Shown in pieces: positions 17,792 through 26,475 of a stretch of 64,000 nt of DNA; positions within the stretch are counted from its first letter, which is position 1; each line of letters starts with the position of its first letter. The stretch comes from Bacillota bacterium (GTDB taxonomy: Bacteria > Bacillota > Clostridia > Christensenellales > SZUA-584), in contig JAEZIZ010000066.1 of assembly GCA_023415915.1 (NCBI GenBank), positions 7,120-71,119 of the forward strand, written 5' to 3'. The notes beneath the pieces were generated by a model, which was not told where the DNA came from, searched no databases, and saw nothing but the letters and a program-made list of their open reading frames with translations. Position numbers and translations under genes: made by a program.

Positions 17792-17957
17792 AGAATATCA
17801 CACAAAAAATGTGCTTTCTCCTCCCGATAAATTTCATTAACACCGCTCCACGGATAACCTCCGTCAAACATCGGTGGCTCTACTGTGCAGCTTAATATCT
17901 GCCGGGGCCGCCGTTAACATTTAATCATAATAAAAGATAAACCTTTTTTCTTACGCA

Positions 17958-18632
17958 TCATTCAAATGCAATAGCGATAACGCGCGTTGGAGAGCCGCCA
18001 AATCCGCGGAATTTCACGGGCAGGGCGGTGATAAACCACTCCTCTTCCGTCAGTAGCTGGTCATCCATATATAGCTCTTCTACTATGATCACACCATTGC
18101 CCAGCAAAACTTCATGCGGGGGCAGGCCCGTACCTTCCGGCCATCCGCCCACGCTCATGCCGTCGATGCAGACGCATTTGACGCCTTTTTGAAGCAGGAA
18201 TTCCGCCGCTTCCTTTGTAAGATACGGCCATTCATATAAATATTCATGATTCATGCCGCGTTTTTGCGCCCAGCCGGTGTATAAAAGAACGATATCACCT
18301 TTTTTGATGCGTGAGCCTTCTTTTTCCAGATGCTTATCGGTAATGGCCATTGTACCTATATCGCGCAGGTCGATTGCCACTCCGCGTCCGACAAAAAGTG
18401 ACGGATCCAACTGGTCGACGGTTGCTTTATCGCAGAAAAAGTGAAAAGGCGCATCCAGGTGCGTACCGGTATGGCTGTTCATATCAAAACGTTCCGCGTT
18501 AAAGCCGTTTATTGCATAAATCGCTTCGTAATTTATGTTTGTCAGCTTATATGTAGGCCACGCAGGACAAGCGTGGTAAATTTCCTGTGTCAAATCTAAT
18601 ATTTTTTTAATTTTCGGTATCATATTAGCCAT
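17958..18632 (-). CDS. cyclase-family metal hydrolase (kynurenine formamidase-like)
   Basis: 224 residues. The family signature HTGTHLDAPFHF is at about residue 56, with the later GDIVLLYTGW, CVCIDGMSVGG and LPPHEVLL segments. Members of the cyclase superfamily hydrolyse amides, esters or lactones with a metal bound by the HxGTHxD motif. In a sugar-acid cluster a lactone or amide hydrolase is plausible, but the substrate is unknown. ATG 18632 or ATG 18623 are both possible; AGGATGG fits the second better. It follows the importer genes in the operon. Confidence 0.82.
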   Translation of the reverse strand: MANMIPKIKKILDLTQEIYHACPAWPTYKLTNINYEAIYAINGFNAERFDMNSHTGTHLDAPFHFFCDKATVDQLDPSLFVGRGVAIDLRDIGTMAITDKHLEKEGSRIKKGDIVLLYTGWAQKRGMNHEYLYEWPYLTKEAAEFLLQKGVKCVCIDGMSVGGWPEGTGLPPHEVLLGNGVIIVEELYMDDQLLTEEEWFITALPVKFRGFGGSPTRVIAIAFE

Positions 18633-18690
18633 CCTATACTATGGCTCAGTGGGGGCAGTGCCTAAAGCAATGCCCCCTGCCATTATTGTT

Positions 18691-19755
18691 TTACTTTATG
18701 TATACTGTCTTTTCAGCTGTTGCTTCCATCTCTTCGATGTTGTCCTTCGTCAAGAGGAGAACAGGAACGCTGATTTCCTTTTCGGGCGTGCCGCCGTCAA
18801 AGTAAGTTTTCAGAGCTTTCGCAGCTTCGGCTCCCATGGTGACAGGCTGCTGTGCGCCGCAAACCAGAACCTTGCCTTCTTTGAGATATTGTACGACCTG
18901 AGGATCGCCGTCGAAGCCGGCGACAAATACTTTTCCGGTTAAGCCTGCGTCATCAATCGCTTTTACGAGGCCGATGGTAGCTAACGCATGATGCGACCAG
19001 ATACCAACGAGGTCCTTTTCACCGGCAATGATGTTCTGGCCAAATTTGTAGCCTTCATCGATGGTGATCGCTTTGGACTGGAGAACTGTGCCCATTTTGA
19101 TGCCGGCTTCATCCATAGCTTCTTTAAAACCATTCTGCCTGTTTTGTCCGTTGATTCTTGCCAGCGGGATGGTTACTTCAGCGACGGGGCCTTTGGGCAG
19201 GTTGTTCTCGCTGATATATTCCGCAACATATTTGCCAACTTCGTTTGCGCCTTCTTTGTTCGGCGTAGAAACGTAGGCCAGATATTCGCCGGATTCTGTT
19301 CCGATATCAGCAATAACCACGGGAATGTTGGCTTCTTTTGCAATTTTCAGAACAGCGGGGCACGATGCGCTTTCCACCGGCGAAATAACGATTGCGTCCA
19401 CTTTCTTTGTGATAGCGTTCTGAGCGTTAGCGAGCTGGGTTTCGGCATTGTCTTTGGAGTCATACGTGGTGAGCGTCCAGCCGTTTTCGTCGCAAATCTG
19501 CTGTACACCGGCCTGTACGTAATTCCAGAAGTCCACTGCGGTGGAAGGTGTCAAATAGGCTATGGACTTAGGTGTAGAAGCAGCAGGCTCGGAAGACGCT
19601 GCAGGCTCGGAAGACGCTGCAGGTGCAGAAGACGCCGCAGGCTCGGAAGACGCTGCAGGCGCAGAAGACGCTGCAGGAGTCGCTGTGGATGCGCATCCGG
19701 CAAACAGCGTAACAACCAATAAGAGAGAGACTGTGAGCACTAACAATTTTTTCAT
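18691..19755 (-). CDS. ribose-type sugar ABC transporter, substrate-binding lipoprotein
   Basis: 354 residues. Lipoprotein signal with lipobox LFAGC (Cys21), then an Ala/Ser/Pro/Glu linker of six-residue repeats (about 25-62), then a periplasmic-binding-protein type 1 fold: SIAYLTPSTAVDFWNYVQAGVQ, NAITKKVDAIVISPVES, VVIADIGTESG, and GFDGDPQVVQYLKEGKV. The type is RbsB-like, binding a monosaccharide or related ligand outside the membrane. AAGGAGG precedes the ATG. The linker DNA is an 18-bp tandem repeat, so its length may vary between strains. Confidence 0.92.
   Translation of the reverse strand: MKKLLVLTVSLLLVVTLFAGCASTATPAASSAPAASSEPAASSAPAASSEPAASSEPAASTPKSIAYLTPSTAVDFWNYVQAGVQQICDENGWTLTTYDSKDNAETQLANAQNAITKKVDAIVISPVESASCPAVLKIAKEANIPVVIADIGTESGEYLAYVSTPNKEGANEVGKYVAEYISENNLPKGPVAEVTIPLARINGQNRQNGFKEAMDEAGIKMGTVLQSKAITIDEGYKFGQNIIAGEKDLVGIWSHHALATIGLVKAIDDAGLTGKVFVAGFDGDPQVVQYLKEGKVLVCGAQQPVTMGAEAAKALKTYFDGGTPEKEISVPVLLLTKDNIEEMEATAEKTVYIK
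19581..19680 (-). repeat. 18-bp coding tandem repeat in the lipoprotein linker
   Basis: About five and a half copies of an 18-base unit (gctcggaagacgctgcag with small changes) encode Pro-Ala-Ala-Ser-Ser-Glu/Ala repeats between the lipobox Cys and the binding domain. Confidence 0.85.
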
Positions 19756-19799
19756 TTTGAAAAAACCTCCTTCTATTATTTGACTTTCCTCATTGGAAA

Positions 19800-20789
19800 C
19801 TAATTTTTCTGTTTGATATTGGTGACTCTTTCAATGATTAAGGCAAGTATAATAATGATACCGACTGCAAAGCCCTGCCAGTAAGGGGATACGCCGATGA
19901 TATCTAGGCCGTTTTTGATGATCCCCATAAATATAACGCCTATGGCTGTACCCAGTATCGTTCCCTTGCCCCCTGTCATCAGTCCGCCGCCAATGACCAC
20001 TGCGGCGATGGTGTCCATTTCGTAATTTACACCGTAGTTCGGGTCAACCGATTCGAGTTTGGAAGCTAACAATATGCCTCCCAACGCAGCCATCAGGCCA
20101 GAGGTTACATAAGCCATTATCTTGGTTTTCCTGGTATTAACGCCGGCAATACGCGCGGCATTTTCGTTGCTCCCGATAGCGTACAGATAACGCCCGAATT
20201 TGGTGTTGGATAATACCCAGGACATCACAAAGAACAGTATAATTATGGCAACATAGTATATTCGTATGGCGCCAACTACTGAAGCCGATGTAATGTCGCC
20301 AAATCCGGGAACCAGGTTGGTGATAGCGCGTCCGTTACAGATTAAGTAATCCACGCTTCTGGAAATCGTCATGAGGCCTAAGGTTGCGATAAACGGAGGC
20401 AGCCCTACAAGGCTGATCAAAGCACCGTTGATGAAACCGACTACCGCGCCCGTAGCAAATGCGGCGATAATTCCCAAAAACATATTTTGCGTAGTGGACA
20501 TTACCAAAGCCATCATCATGGAGCTTAAGCCCAGTAAGTTGCCGACGGAAAGATCGATACCGCCGGTAATGATGACAAAATGCTGGCCGATTGCCAATAT
20601 GCCAATAATCGATATCTGCGACATCACGTTAGTCAGGTTCGTTCCCGATACGAAATTCGGCGCAATGATGGCGATAACTATGAAGAAAAACAATAACGCT
20701 ACGCCAACGCCAAGCTCAGAGCGGTAGTTCTGCGACACCGCCTTGAACTTGGAAAGTTTAACTTTATTGTTTACATTGATTTCATTCAT
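19800..20789 (-). CDS. ribose-type sugar ABC transporter, permease
   Basis: 329 residues, very hydrophobic, with eight to ten predicted membrane helices starting near residue 28. The GLSSMMMALVMS and GGIDLSVGNLLG stretches and the ARIAGVNTRKTKIMAYVTSG cytoplasmic coupling loop are typical of RbsC/BPD_transp_2 permeases. GGAGGG lies before the ATG. It forms one importer with the adjacent ATPase and lipoprotein. Confidence 0.93.
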   Translation of the reverse strand: MNEINVNNKVKLSKFKAVSQNYRSELGVGVALLFFFIVIAIIAPNFVSGTNLTNVMSQISIIGILAIGQHFVIITGGIDLSVGNLLGLSSMMMALVMSTTQNMFLGIIAAFATGAVVGFINGALISLVGLPPFIATLGLMTISRSVDYLICNGRAITNLVPGFGDITSASVVGAIRIYYVAIIILFFVMSWVLSNTKFGRYLYAIGSNENAARIAGVNTRKTKIMAYVTSGLMAALGGILLASKLESVDPNYGVNYEMDTIAAVVIGGGLMTGGKGTILGTAIGVIFMGIIKNGLDIIGVSPYWQGFAVGIIIILALIIERVTNIKQKN

Positions 20790-20804
20790 GTTTCTTTCCC
20801 TCCG

Positions 20805-22349
20805 TTAACAATTAGTCGTGTTGGCAGCTATGCTATTGCCAAAAGAAGCATAACTCATAATGAGTTCTTCTGTCGCATTGGATATATCCATATCCCCGAC
20901 AATGGCGCCATCGCGCATGACGATTACGCGGTCACAGATGCCCAGTATTTCCGGCAATTCCGATGAGATGATGATCACGCAAACGCCTTGGGAAACCAGA
21001 TTATAAATAATATTGTAGATTTCCGTTTTGGCTGATATGTCAATACCTCTTGTCGGTTCGTCCAGAATGAGTATCCTAGGCTCAGTCAGCATCCATTTTG
21101 CTAATACAACTTTTTGCTGGTTGCCGCCGGACAGGCTCCTTGCCTTGTTATAGAAATTGCCGTAGCGAATGCTGATCTTTTCCGTAATACTGTCACAATC
21201 CTTTTGTTCCGCTTTATGCGGCAGGATACTGCCTTTTTTGCTTGCCGTCTTTGCAAAAACGCAGTTGAGAAGTATGGAAAGCTCCAGGAACAGTCCTTCT
21301 TCCTTCCTGTTTTCCGTTGCGAAACCCATTCCGGCCTTTATGGAATCCTTGGGAGAATGTTTTTTAAGCTTCTTCCCCCCCACCAGTACCTCGCCGGTTT
21401 TGTAATTATCAACACCGAAGATACAGCGTGCAAGCGACGTACGCCCTGCGCCTACCAACCCTGCAAATCCCAGAATTTGTCCGGGATAGGCGTTAAACGA
21501 TACGTTTTTCAGAAAATCGTACATATCGCACATATCTTTCACTTCGAGTATAGGCTTGATGTTGTCTTTTTTTATTTGCGCGTTCTTTTTACCAAAGAAC
21601 TCCTTGATCTCGCGGCCTACCATGGCTTTGACCAGCTTCTGCTCGTCCATCTGCCTCATATCGCAGCCGCCCACGACCAGGTTGCCGTCACGCAAAACTG
21701 TTATACGGTCCGAAATTTCGAATATCTCGTTGAAACGATGTGAAACGACGATAAAACCGACACCTTTGTTTTTTAATCTGCTTATAATCTCAAAGAGCCG
21801 GGCTGTTTCTTTCCCCGTAAGAGATGCAGTAGGTTCATCAAGAATAATGATTTTTGATTCGTAGGAAACAGCTTTTAATATTTCTATGATCTGTTGTTCT
21901 GCAACTGCAAGGTTCTGCAGTTTACTCAAAGGATTTATCTGGTTCTCCATGCCGAATAGCGTTAAAAGTTCGATCGTCCTTTTTATAGCTTCTTTTTTGT
22001 TTAGTATGACGCCGCCTTTAAAGATATCCTCATGGCCCAAGAATATATTCTCATATACCGTCAGATGAGGAACCGCGTTAAATTCCTGTGTTACTATTGC
22101 AATACCCTGCTTAATGGCGCTGTGCGGATTTTCAATCAATGTTTTTTTGCCATTCAACTCAATCGAGCCGCTGTCCGGCAATTCAATGCCTGATAGTATC
22201 TTCGCGAGTGTGGATTTCCCGGCGCCGTTTTCACCCATCAAGGCATGAACCTCTCCGGCCATAAGATCAAAATCGACTTTATTAAGCGCTTGTACAATCC
22301 CGTATCTTTTTGAGATATTTATCGCTTTTAACAAGCATTCTCCCGACAA
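20805..22349 (-). CDS. ribose-type sugar ABC transporter, double ATPase
   Basis: 514 residues with two ABC domains. The first has Walker A GENGAGKST (about residue 39) and IILDEPTASL. The second has the relaxed GLVGAGRTS typical of RbsA second halves, signature LSGGNQQKVVLAKW and LILDEPTRGID. It powers import by the adjacent permease. The best start is TTG at 22349, 7 bases after GAGGTGA. Upstream are paired AATAAAAGCAAA inverted sites that may bind the GntR-type regulator. Confidence 0.93.
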   Translation of the reverse strand: MSGECLLKAINISKRYGIVQALNKVDFDLMAGEVHALMGENGAGKSTLAKILSGIELPDSGSIELNGKKTLIENPHSAIKQGIAIVTQEFNAVPHLTVYENIFLGHEDIFKGGVILNKKEAIKRTIELLTLFGMENQINPLSKLQNLAVAEQQIIEILKAVSYESKIIILDEPTASLTGKETARLFEIISRLKNKGVGFIVVSHRFNEIFEISDRITVLRDGNLVVGGCDMRQMDEQKLVKAMVGREIKEFFGKKNAQIKKDNIKPILEVKDMCDMYDFLKNVSFNAYPGQILGFAGLVGAGRTSLARCIFGVDNYKTGEVLVGGKKLKKHSPKDSIKAGMGFATENRKEEGLFLELSILLNCVFAKTASKKGSILPHKAEQKDCDSITEKISIRYGNFYNKARSLSGGNQQKVVLAKWMLTEPRILILDEPTRGIDISAKTEIYNIIYNLVSQGVCVIIISSELPEILGICDRVIVMRDGAIVGDMDISNATEELIMSYASFGNSIAANTTNC

Positions 22350-22400
22350 AACGATTTCACCTCTTTCCTTGTTTTTTATTGACGCTAAAAGGCATCACTT

Positions 22401-22465
22401 AATAAAAGCAAATAAATTCTCTTTATTTCGCGTCGTTTTCCCCAACTATTCGGTTTGCTTTTATT
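22401..22465. promoter_or_regulatory. candidate operator pair upstream of the importer
   Basis: AATAAAAGCAAA at 22401-22412 and its exact inverse TTTGCTTTTATT at 22454-22465 lie 53 bases apart centre to centre, about five helical turns. The same core recurs as an inverted pair upstream of the regulator gene at 23349-23399. Position and symmetry suggest binding by the adjacent GntR/FCD regulator. Confidence 0.55.
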
Positions 22466-22560
22466 ACTCTTGCCCTTTAATATTTGGCGGCTGTAAGATG
22501 CAATGTATTTCAGGCAATTTGAAATTCAAAGTTTTTCGCACCGTACGCCCTTCCAAATCT

Positions 22561-23334
22561 TTAGCTACCCTTAATTATGTCCGAACGTCCAAGCTTAGCT
22601 TGCTGCTTTTCGTCTCCCCCAAAGCTATTATTAAGCATACGCAGCATTTTTCTCTCTGAGGAATAACATATAAAGTCGATAGAATTCTGAGTGTGCGCCC
22701 GCAAAGCATCCTGGAGCATTTTTATATCATGTTTTTCCAGAGCATTGACGATATCCATATGTTCATTCAGCGTTTCTTTATATCTTTCTTCGGTGTACAG
22801 CATGTCATCAAATATGATTTTATAAAAGAACATGCTGTTTGCCTTTAGATTGGTATAGATATTAAATAACTTATTATTATTACAGCTGCTCATCAGGGTC
22901 AGATGAAAATTAGATTCGTTCTCAAAAAATATATTTGATTTTTCCCCTACGACGCCCTGAAATCCTATGTTGGCCATCGCATGGGCAAAAACTTTTATTT
23001 CCTGTACAAACGACTTTTCTTCCTTCGCCCGCTCTATCATCTTTTCTGCATAAAAAAGTTCACACATTTTACGGATCTCATAGGTCTCGATAATCTCATC
23101 GGTATCGATTTCACGTACTTTCATGCCTTTGCGGGGAATAAAATCGACATAACCTTCCATCATCAACCTATTCAAAGCCTCGTTAATGGGCGTATGGCTC
23201 ACCCCCAAGTCCTGTGAAATCTTGCTGATTATCAGTCTTTCCCCCGGCTTATATTTGCCTTTTAAAATATCGTCCTTAATCTGGGAATAAACGATATCGA
23301 GCAACGACATGCTCTTAAATTTCTGAATGTCCAT
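22561..23334 (-). CDS. GntR-family (FCD-domain) transcriptional regulator
   Basis: 257 residues. N-terminal winged helix (about 12-75): IVYSQIKDDILKGKYKPGERL, SKISQDLGVSHTPINEALNRL and the wing GYVDFIPRKGMKV. C-terminal all-helical FCD ligand-binding domain (about 82-225) with EIRKMCELFYAEKM and metal-site type His residues. ATG 23334 is preferred over TTG 23337 because GAGGGAG lies 8 bases upstream. It is the only regulator in the catabolic island and probably responds to the imported substrate or an intermediate. Confidence 0.92.
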   Translation of the reverse strand: MDIQKFKSMSLLDIVYSQIKDDILKGKYKPGERLIISKISQDLGVSHTPINEALNRLMMEGYVDFIPRKGMKVREIDTDEIIETYEIRKMCELFYAEKMIERAKEEKSFVQEIKVFAHAMANIGFQGVVGEKSNIFFENESNFHLTLMSSCNNNKLFNIYTNLKANSMFFYKIIFDDMLYTEERYKETLNEHMDIVNALEKHDIKMLQDALRAHTQNSIDFICYSSERKMLRMLNNSFGGDEKQQAKLGRSDIIKGS

Positions 23335-23348
23335 CAAAAATGCTCCCT

Positions 23349-23399
23349 CGCTTTTATTGTTAGATTTTCAATATATTCTATATTAAACAAATAAAAGCG
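23349..23399. promoter_or_regulatory. candidate operator pair upstream of the GntR gene
   Basis: CGCTTTTATT (23349-23358) and AATAAAAGCG (23390-23399) form a perfect 10-base inverted pair, 41 bases apart centre to centre, about four helical turns. The first is directly upstream of the regulator's ribosome site, consistent with autoregulation. Confidence 0.55.
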
Positions 23400-23490
23400 T
23401 CAAACCAATACAAGTAAATATTTTTGAGTTAATCTCTTTCCTTTGGCACAACTCCTTCAAATACTTTGCATCCGAAGACCCCTCACCTGT

Positions 23491-24759
23491 TTACCATAAG
23501 TTGCCGTGTTCGTCGAACGGCAAGGGTTCCGGATCAGAAATCTGCTCCATATGCGGATTTTCACGCACTTCATCCAGCATGTTTTCAGAAACCCATATTT
23601 CGTCTATATGCGAAGTGTCCCGGATGCGGATCACACGCGCGTTATTATAATCTATCTCATTGCAGGATTTTATCGCAACAGCGATCGCGTCCCTGTCGCT
23701 TTCCATAATAATCGGGATTTTGACCATTAAAAGCATGGTATTCGTAACCGCGTTGGGGTAAGTTATCTCGAGGCTGGTACGGTTAAAAAGCCTGCGCGTG
23801 ATAGCGTCAAATACGCCTATTCCCGCAGCATTGCCGTGCGTTTCGTCTGTCAGATCGAGCACCGCACGCCGCTGTGCTTTTATACCGCCTTTGGCATAGG
23901 GCGTCAGGAAAGCGCCGGTTACGTTGGGATCAGCGCCGTCACCGCTGATGTTTTTGCCAAGCTTATCGACTACCAGCACATCGGTTTCCTCAAACCATAA
24001 ATGGCCCATCAGCTTTTTTGCCTCAATCAGCAGTTTGGGCTCTTCCGAAACAATCTCATCGGGCAGAAGCGCCGCTAACTTGCAGGTCTCGTCGTAGGCG
24101 TTTTCTATAATACCCAATCCGAAGATGATGGGCGCATATCGAATGATGCTTTTTGCAAAAAGCGGCACCAGGTGATGCATATGTTTGAAGCCGGCCATAT
24201 GGCAAACTTCCGCGCCTTTTTGTTTGCCCAGTCCTATGGTTATCATCTTCATCAGCCCGCTCTCGTACACTCCGTTGAACGCGGTATGCCCCTTGATGCG
24301 GTTGACAACAATGATTCCGTCGGATTCAGCTGCGTGCTTATCGATAAATACAGGATGTCCCTCGGGTGTAAAGCCGATCTGCGTAGTTTCCAAAGAGGAG
24401 ATGATACTGCATCCGCAGAACTCCTCCGTGATACCGTAGCTTTCCAATACCTCCAGCTGCCCTTCGGCCGTCGCGCCGCCGTGGCTGCCCATGGCTGGGA
24501 TTATAAATGGCTCCGCGCCTTTTTCCTTGCAGATAGCTGCGATTTCCCGCAGTATTACGGCGATATTCGTTACGCCCCTGCTGCCGCCGGTAATGGCTAT
24601 ACGCATGCCCGGCTTAATCGTGGATGCAATTTTATCTTTAGAAAGCTGCCTACGTACTTCCGCAACAACATCCTCCAGCACGGGGCGTTCAAAAATCTGC
24701 CGCACCTTGGCCATTCTTGGAATTCTTATGTCTTTTACAAGATCGCTATAAACTGACAT
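23491..24759 (-). CDS. LarA-like protein (lactate racemase N-terminal domain, DUF2088)
   Basis: 422 residues. The GMRIAITGGSRGVTNIAVIL opening, the PAMGSHGGATAEGQ segment (about 96) and NRIKGHTAFNGVYESGLMKM match the LarA/DUF2088 group, in which the founding member is a nickel-pincer lactate racemase. Many relatives act on other 2-hydroxy acids or are of unknown activity, and I cannot confirm the cofactor-binding Lys here. In this cluster a racemase or epimerase of a sugar acid is likely. AAGGTGA precedes the ATG. It stands first in the leftward run, 154 bases from the regulator. Confidence 0.75.
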   Translation of the reverse strand: MSVYSDLVKDIRIPRMAKVRQIFERPVLEDVVAEVRRQLSKDKIASTIKPGMRIAITGGSRGVTNIAVILREIAAICKEKGAEPFIIPAMGSHGGATAEGQLEVLESYGITEEFCGCSIISSLETTQIGFTPEGHPVFIDKHAAESDGIIVVNRIKGHTAFNGVYESGLMKMITIGLGKQKGAEVCHMAGFKHMHHLVPLFAKSIIRYAPIIFGLGIIENAYDETCKLAALLPDEIVSEEPKLLIEAKKLMGHLWFEETDVLVVDKLGKNISGDGADPNVTGAFLTPYAKGGIKAQRRAVLDLTDETHGNAAGIGVFDAITRRLFNRTSLEITYPNAVTNTMLLMVKIPIIMESDRDAIAVAIKSCNEIDYNNARVIRIRDTSHIDEIWVSENMLDEVRENPHMEQISDPEPLPFDEHGNLW

Positions 24760-25319
24760 TATCTCACCTTAGGATAACAGATATCCTATTTCCCACAGTG
24801 TATCTTTTCCCCTTCAGACACGTTTAACACCGGCTAAAAAACGGGAAACCTTTTCTTCAATAAGAAAAGGCTCTGTATCTTACCATGGATGCCTTTATAA
24901 TATTGTTTTTCGTCTCCTATATCAGCGTCAGTAATCCTTTTACCGGAGGATGCCGACCTCTTATTTCATTTTGATAATACCACAACTTTTTGATGAATTC
25001 AATATTTACTCAAATATTTTTACTTATTAATTAAAACTCTCTATGTTGGCAAATTCGCGATTATAGACATAATAAAAGTACAAGTATTAAGCCCATTATC
25101 AGCAGTATGCTATAATGTTCGCCAATCTTGCAAACAAAAATTTTATGCCGTTTAAAATGGAGCGACGCGCTTTTTTCAATATGATGCAGCGGAAGCGTAC
25201 AAACCGTAATAGAATCTGGCGAACGACTTTTTTATGTTGGGTGTAACAAAGCCCAGGAAATTCAAAACACATAGACTGGCGTGCACCTTACCCCGGCAGC
25301 GCGGATTCCACTTGACCTA

Positions 25320-25411
25320 ATCGAAGAAGCAAGCTTACCGACTGCTATATCGATCTTTCTAGCGATCGCGAAGCCCTTAACATCACAGTCAAAGTAATTA
25401 TAAACAGCTGA
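25320..25411 (+). pseudogene. remnant of the HD-GYP gene 3' end
   Basis: Read in frame to the TGA at 25409-25411, this encodes a tail almost the same as the last ~25 residues of the HD-GYP protein at 10635-11708 (shared YIDLSSDREALNITV and a final INS). Upstream of about 25340 the match fades. It has no start, so it is a fragment. It is followed by the matching downstream DNA to 25491. Confidence 0.75.
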
Positions 25412-25491
25412 CATTTGTTACGCTTTTATTCGTTTTCTTTATTTATCCAATTAAAATGAATATTTTACGAGAGTCACATTATAACGTTTAA
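25344..25491 (+). repeat. direct repeat, right copy (HD-GYP 3' end plus flank)
   Basis: This copy matches 11641-11793 over its whole length with a few substitutions and one 5-base deletion in the AT-rich end. About 85 bases of the match lie beyond the stop codon, so DNA and not only the protein was duplicated. Confidence 0.85.
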
Positions 25492-25543
25492 TCGACCGCC
25501 TATCCATTAAGAATAAGTAATGTAAATCTGATTTATTTTTGGA

Positions 25544-26458
25544 GTGATTGATACGAAATTAAACCTTAAAAAGTTTTTTATACAGTTGTATATACGCTTT
25601 CGCGACGACGATATATCGTCGCTGAGCGCGCAGCTTTCCTTTTCTCTGCTTATGTCTTTATTCCCTTTTCTGCTGTTTTTGCTGAGCGTTGTCAGCGCTA
25701 TGCCAATCCCGGTTGCCGAGTTCACAAAAAACATTATTAAATTCATGCCGGGAGATGCGGGCACGTTTATATCGGAAGTAATAAGCGAGATGATCAACGC
25801 AAAAAACACTGCGCTATTATCGATAAGCGCCGTTGTCACTGTCTGGGGTTCGTCCCGCGGCATAGGCGCGCTGAGCAAAGGCCTTAATAAGGCTTACGAC
25901 AAGCAAGAAAGCCGCTCGTTTTTCAGGATAACAGTCATGTCGATAGTGTTTACTTTAGGCATGGCTTTGCTGGTGATAATAACGCTTCTGTCCATAATAT
26001 TCGGCAGCCTTATAGGCGAATTTTTATCCGGCTTCTTTGCTTTTCCGCAAGCGTTTTTGGAGTTTTGGGTGATATTAAGGTACGCCGTTCCTATAACGTT
26101 AACATTTGTAATATTTACCCTTGTTTACACATGCGTGCCCTGCTGCGGCGTCAAGGTAAAGGAAGCGCTGCCCGGCGCCGTATTTTCTACCGCAGGCTGG
26201 ATAGTTACTTCGCTGCTGTTTTCGTTTTACGCCGCCAACGTTTCAGGCTTTACAAGAGTTTACGGCAGCATAGGCGGCATAATAATACTCCTTATATGGA
26301 TATACATAAGCTGCATTATAATAATGATAGGCGGTGAAATAAACGCGACTTTTACGTATTTCCGCAATAATATGAGCGTTGAAAAATACGAAAACCCCGC
26401 CATGCTTCCCGCCTGGTTAAACAGAAAGCTTAAGCATAAACATACCCGCGGCAAATAA
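25544..26458 (+). CDS. YihY/BrkB-family inner membrane protein
   Basis: 304 residues with six predicted membrane helices. Family features: SLSAQLSFSLLMSLFPFLLFLL near the N terminus, SSRGIGALSKGLNKAY after the second helix, and YGSIGGIIILLIWIYISCIIIMIGGEINA at the end. Function of the family is not settled; older RNase BN naming is wrong. The only start in frame is GTG at 25544 (or ATT 25535), with GGAG overlapping it, so translation may be weak. It begins 52 bases after the repeat scar, so its original promoter may have been changed. Confidence 0.88.
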   Translation: MIDTKLNLKKFFIQLYIRFRDDDISSLSAQLSFSLLMSLFPFLLFLLSVVSAMPIPVAEFTKNIIKFMPGDAGTFISEVISEMINAKNTALLSISAVVTVWGSSRGIGALSKGLNKAYDKQESRSFFRITVMSIVFTLGMALLVIITLLSIIFGSLIGEFLSGFFAFPQAFLEFWVILRYAVPITLTFVIFTLVYTCVPCCGVKVKEALPGAVFSTAGWIVTSLLFSFYAANVSGFTRVYGSIGGIIILLIWIYISCIIIMIGGEINATFTYFRNNMSVEKYENPAMLPAWLNRKLKHKHTRGK

Positions 26459-26475
26459 AAGCCGTTATTCCGCTT

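Larger units (their letters stand above)
24760..25543. other. 784-bp gene-free junction between the catabolic island and yihY
   Basis: AT-rich DNA with no convincing frame. It holds a CCTTTTCTT/AAGAAAAGG hairpin (24852-24873) in the probable leader of the larA-like gene, an AATAAAAGTA half-site near 25071, then decayed sequence, and finally the second copy of the HD-GYP 3' end at 25344-25491. This looks like scar material at the right edge of an inserted segment. Confidence 0.6.

Noticed and set aside
25159..25248. 29-codon frame in the island scar region
   Set aside because: No ribosome site, no conservation signal, and surrounding DNA is decayed.
11641..25491. Prophage or composite transposon as the source of the island
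   Set aside because: No transposase, integrase, phage structural gene or terminal inverted repeat was seen. Only the direct repeat of the HD-GYP tail supports mobility.
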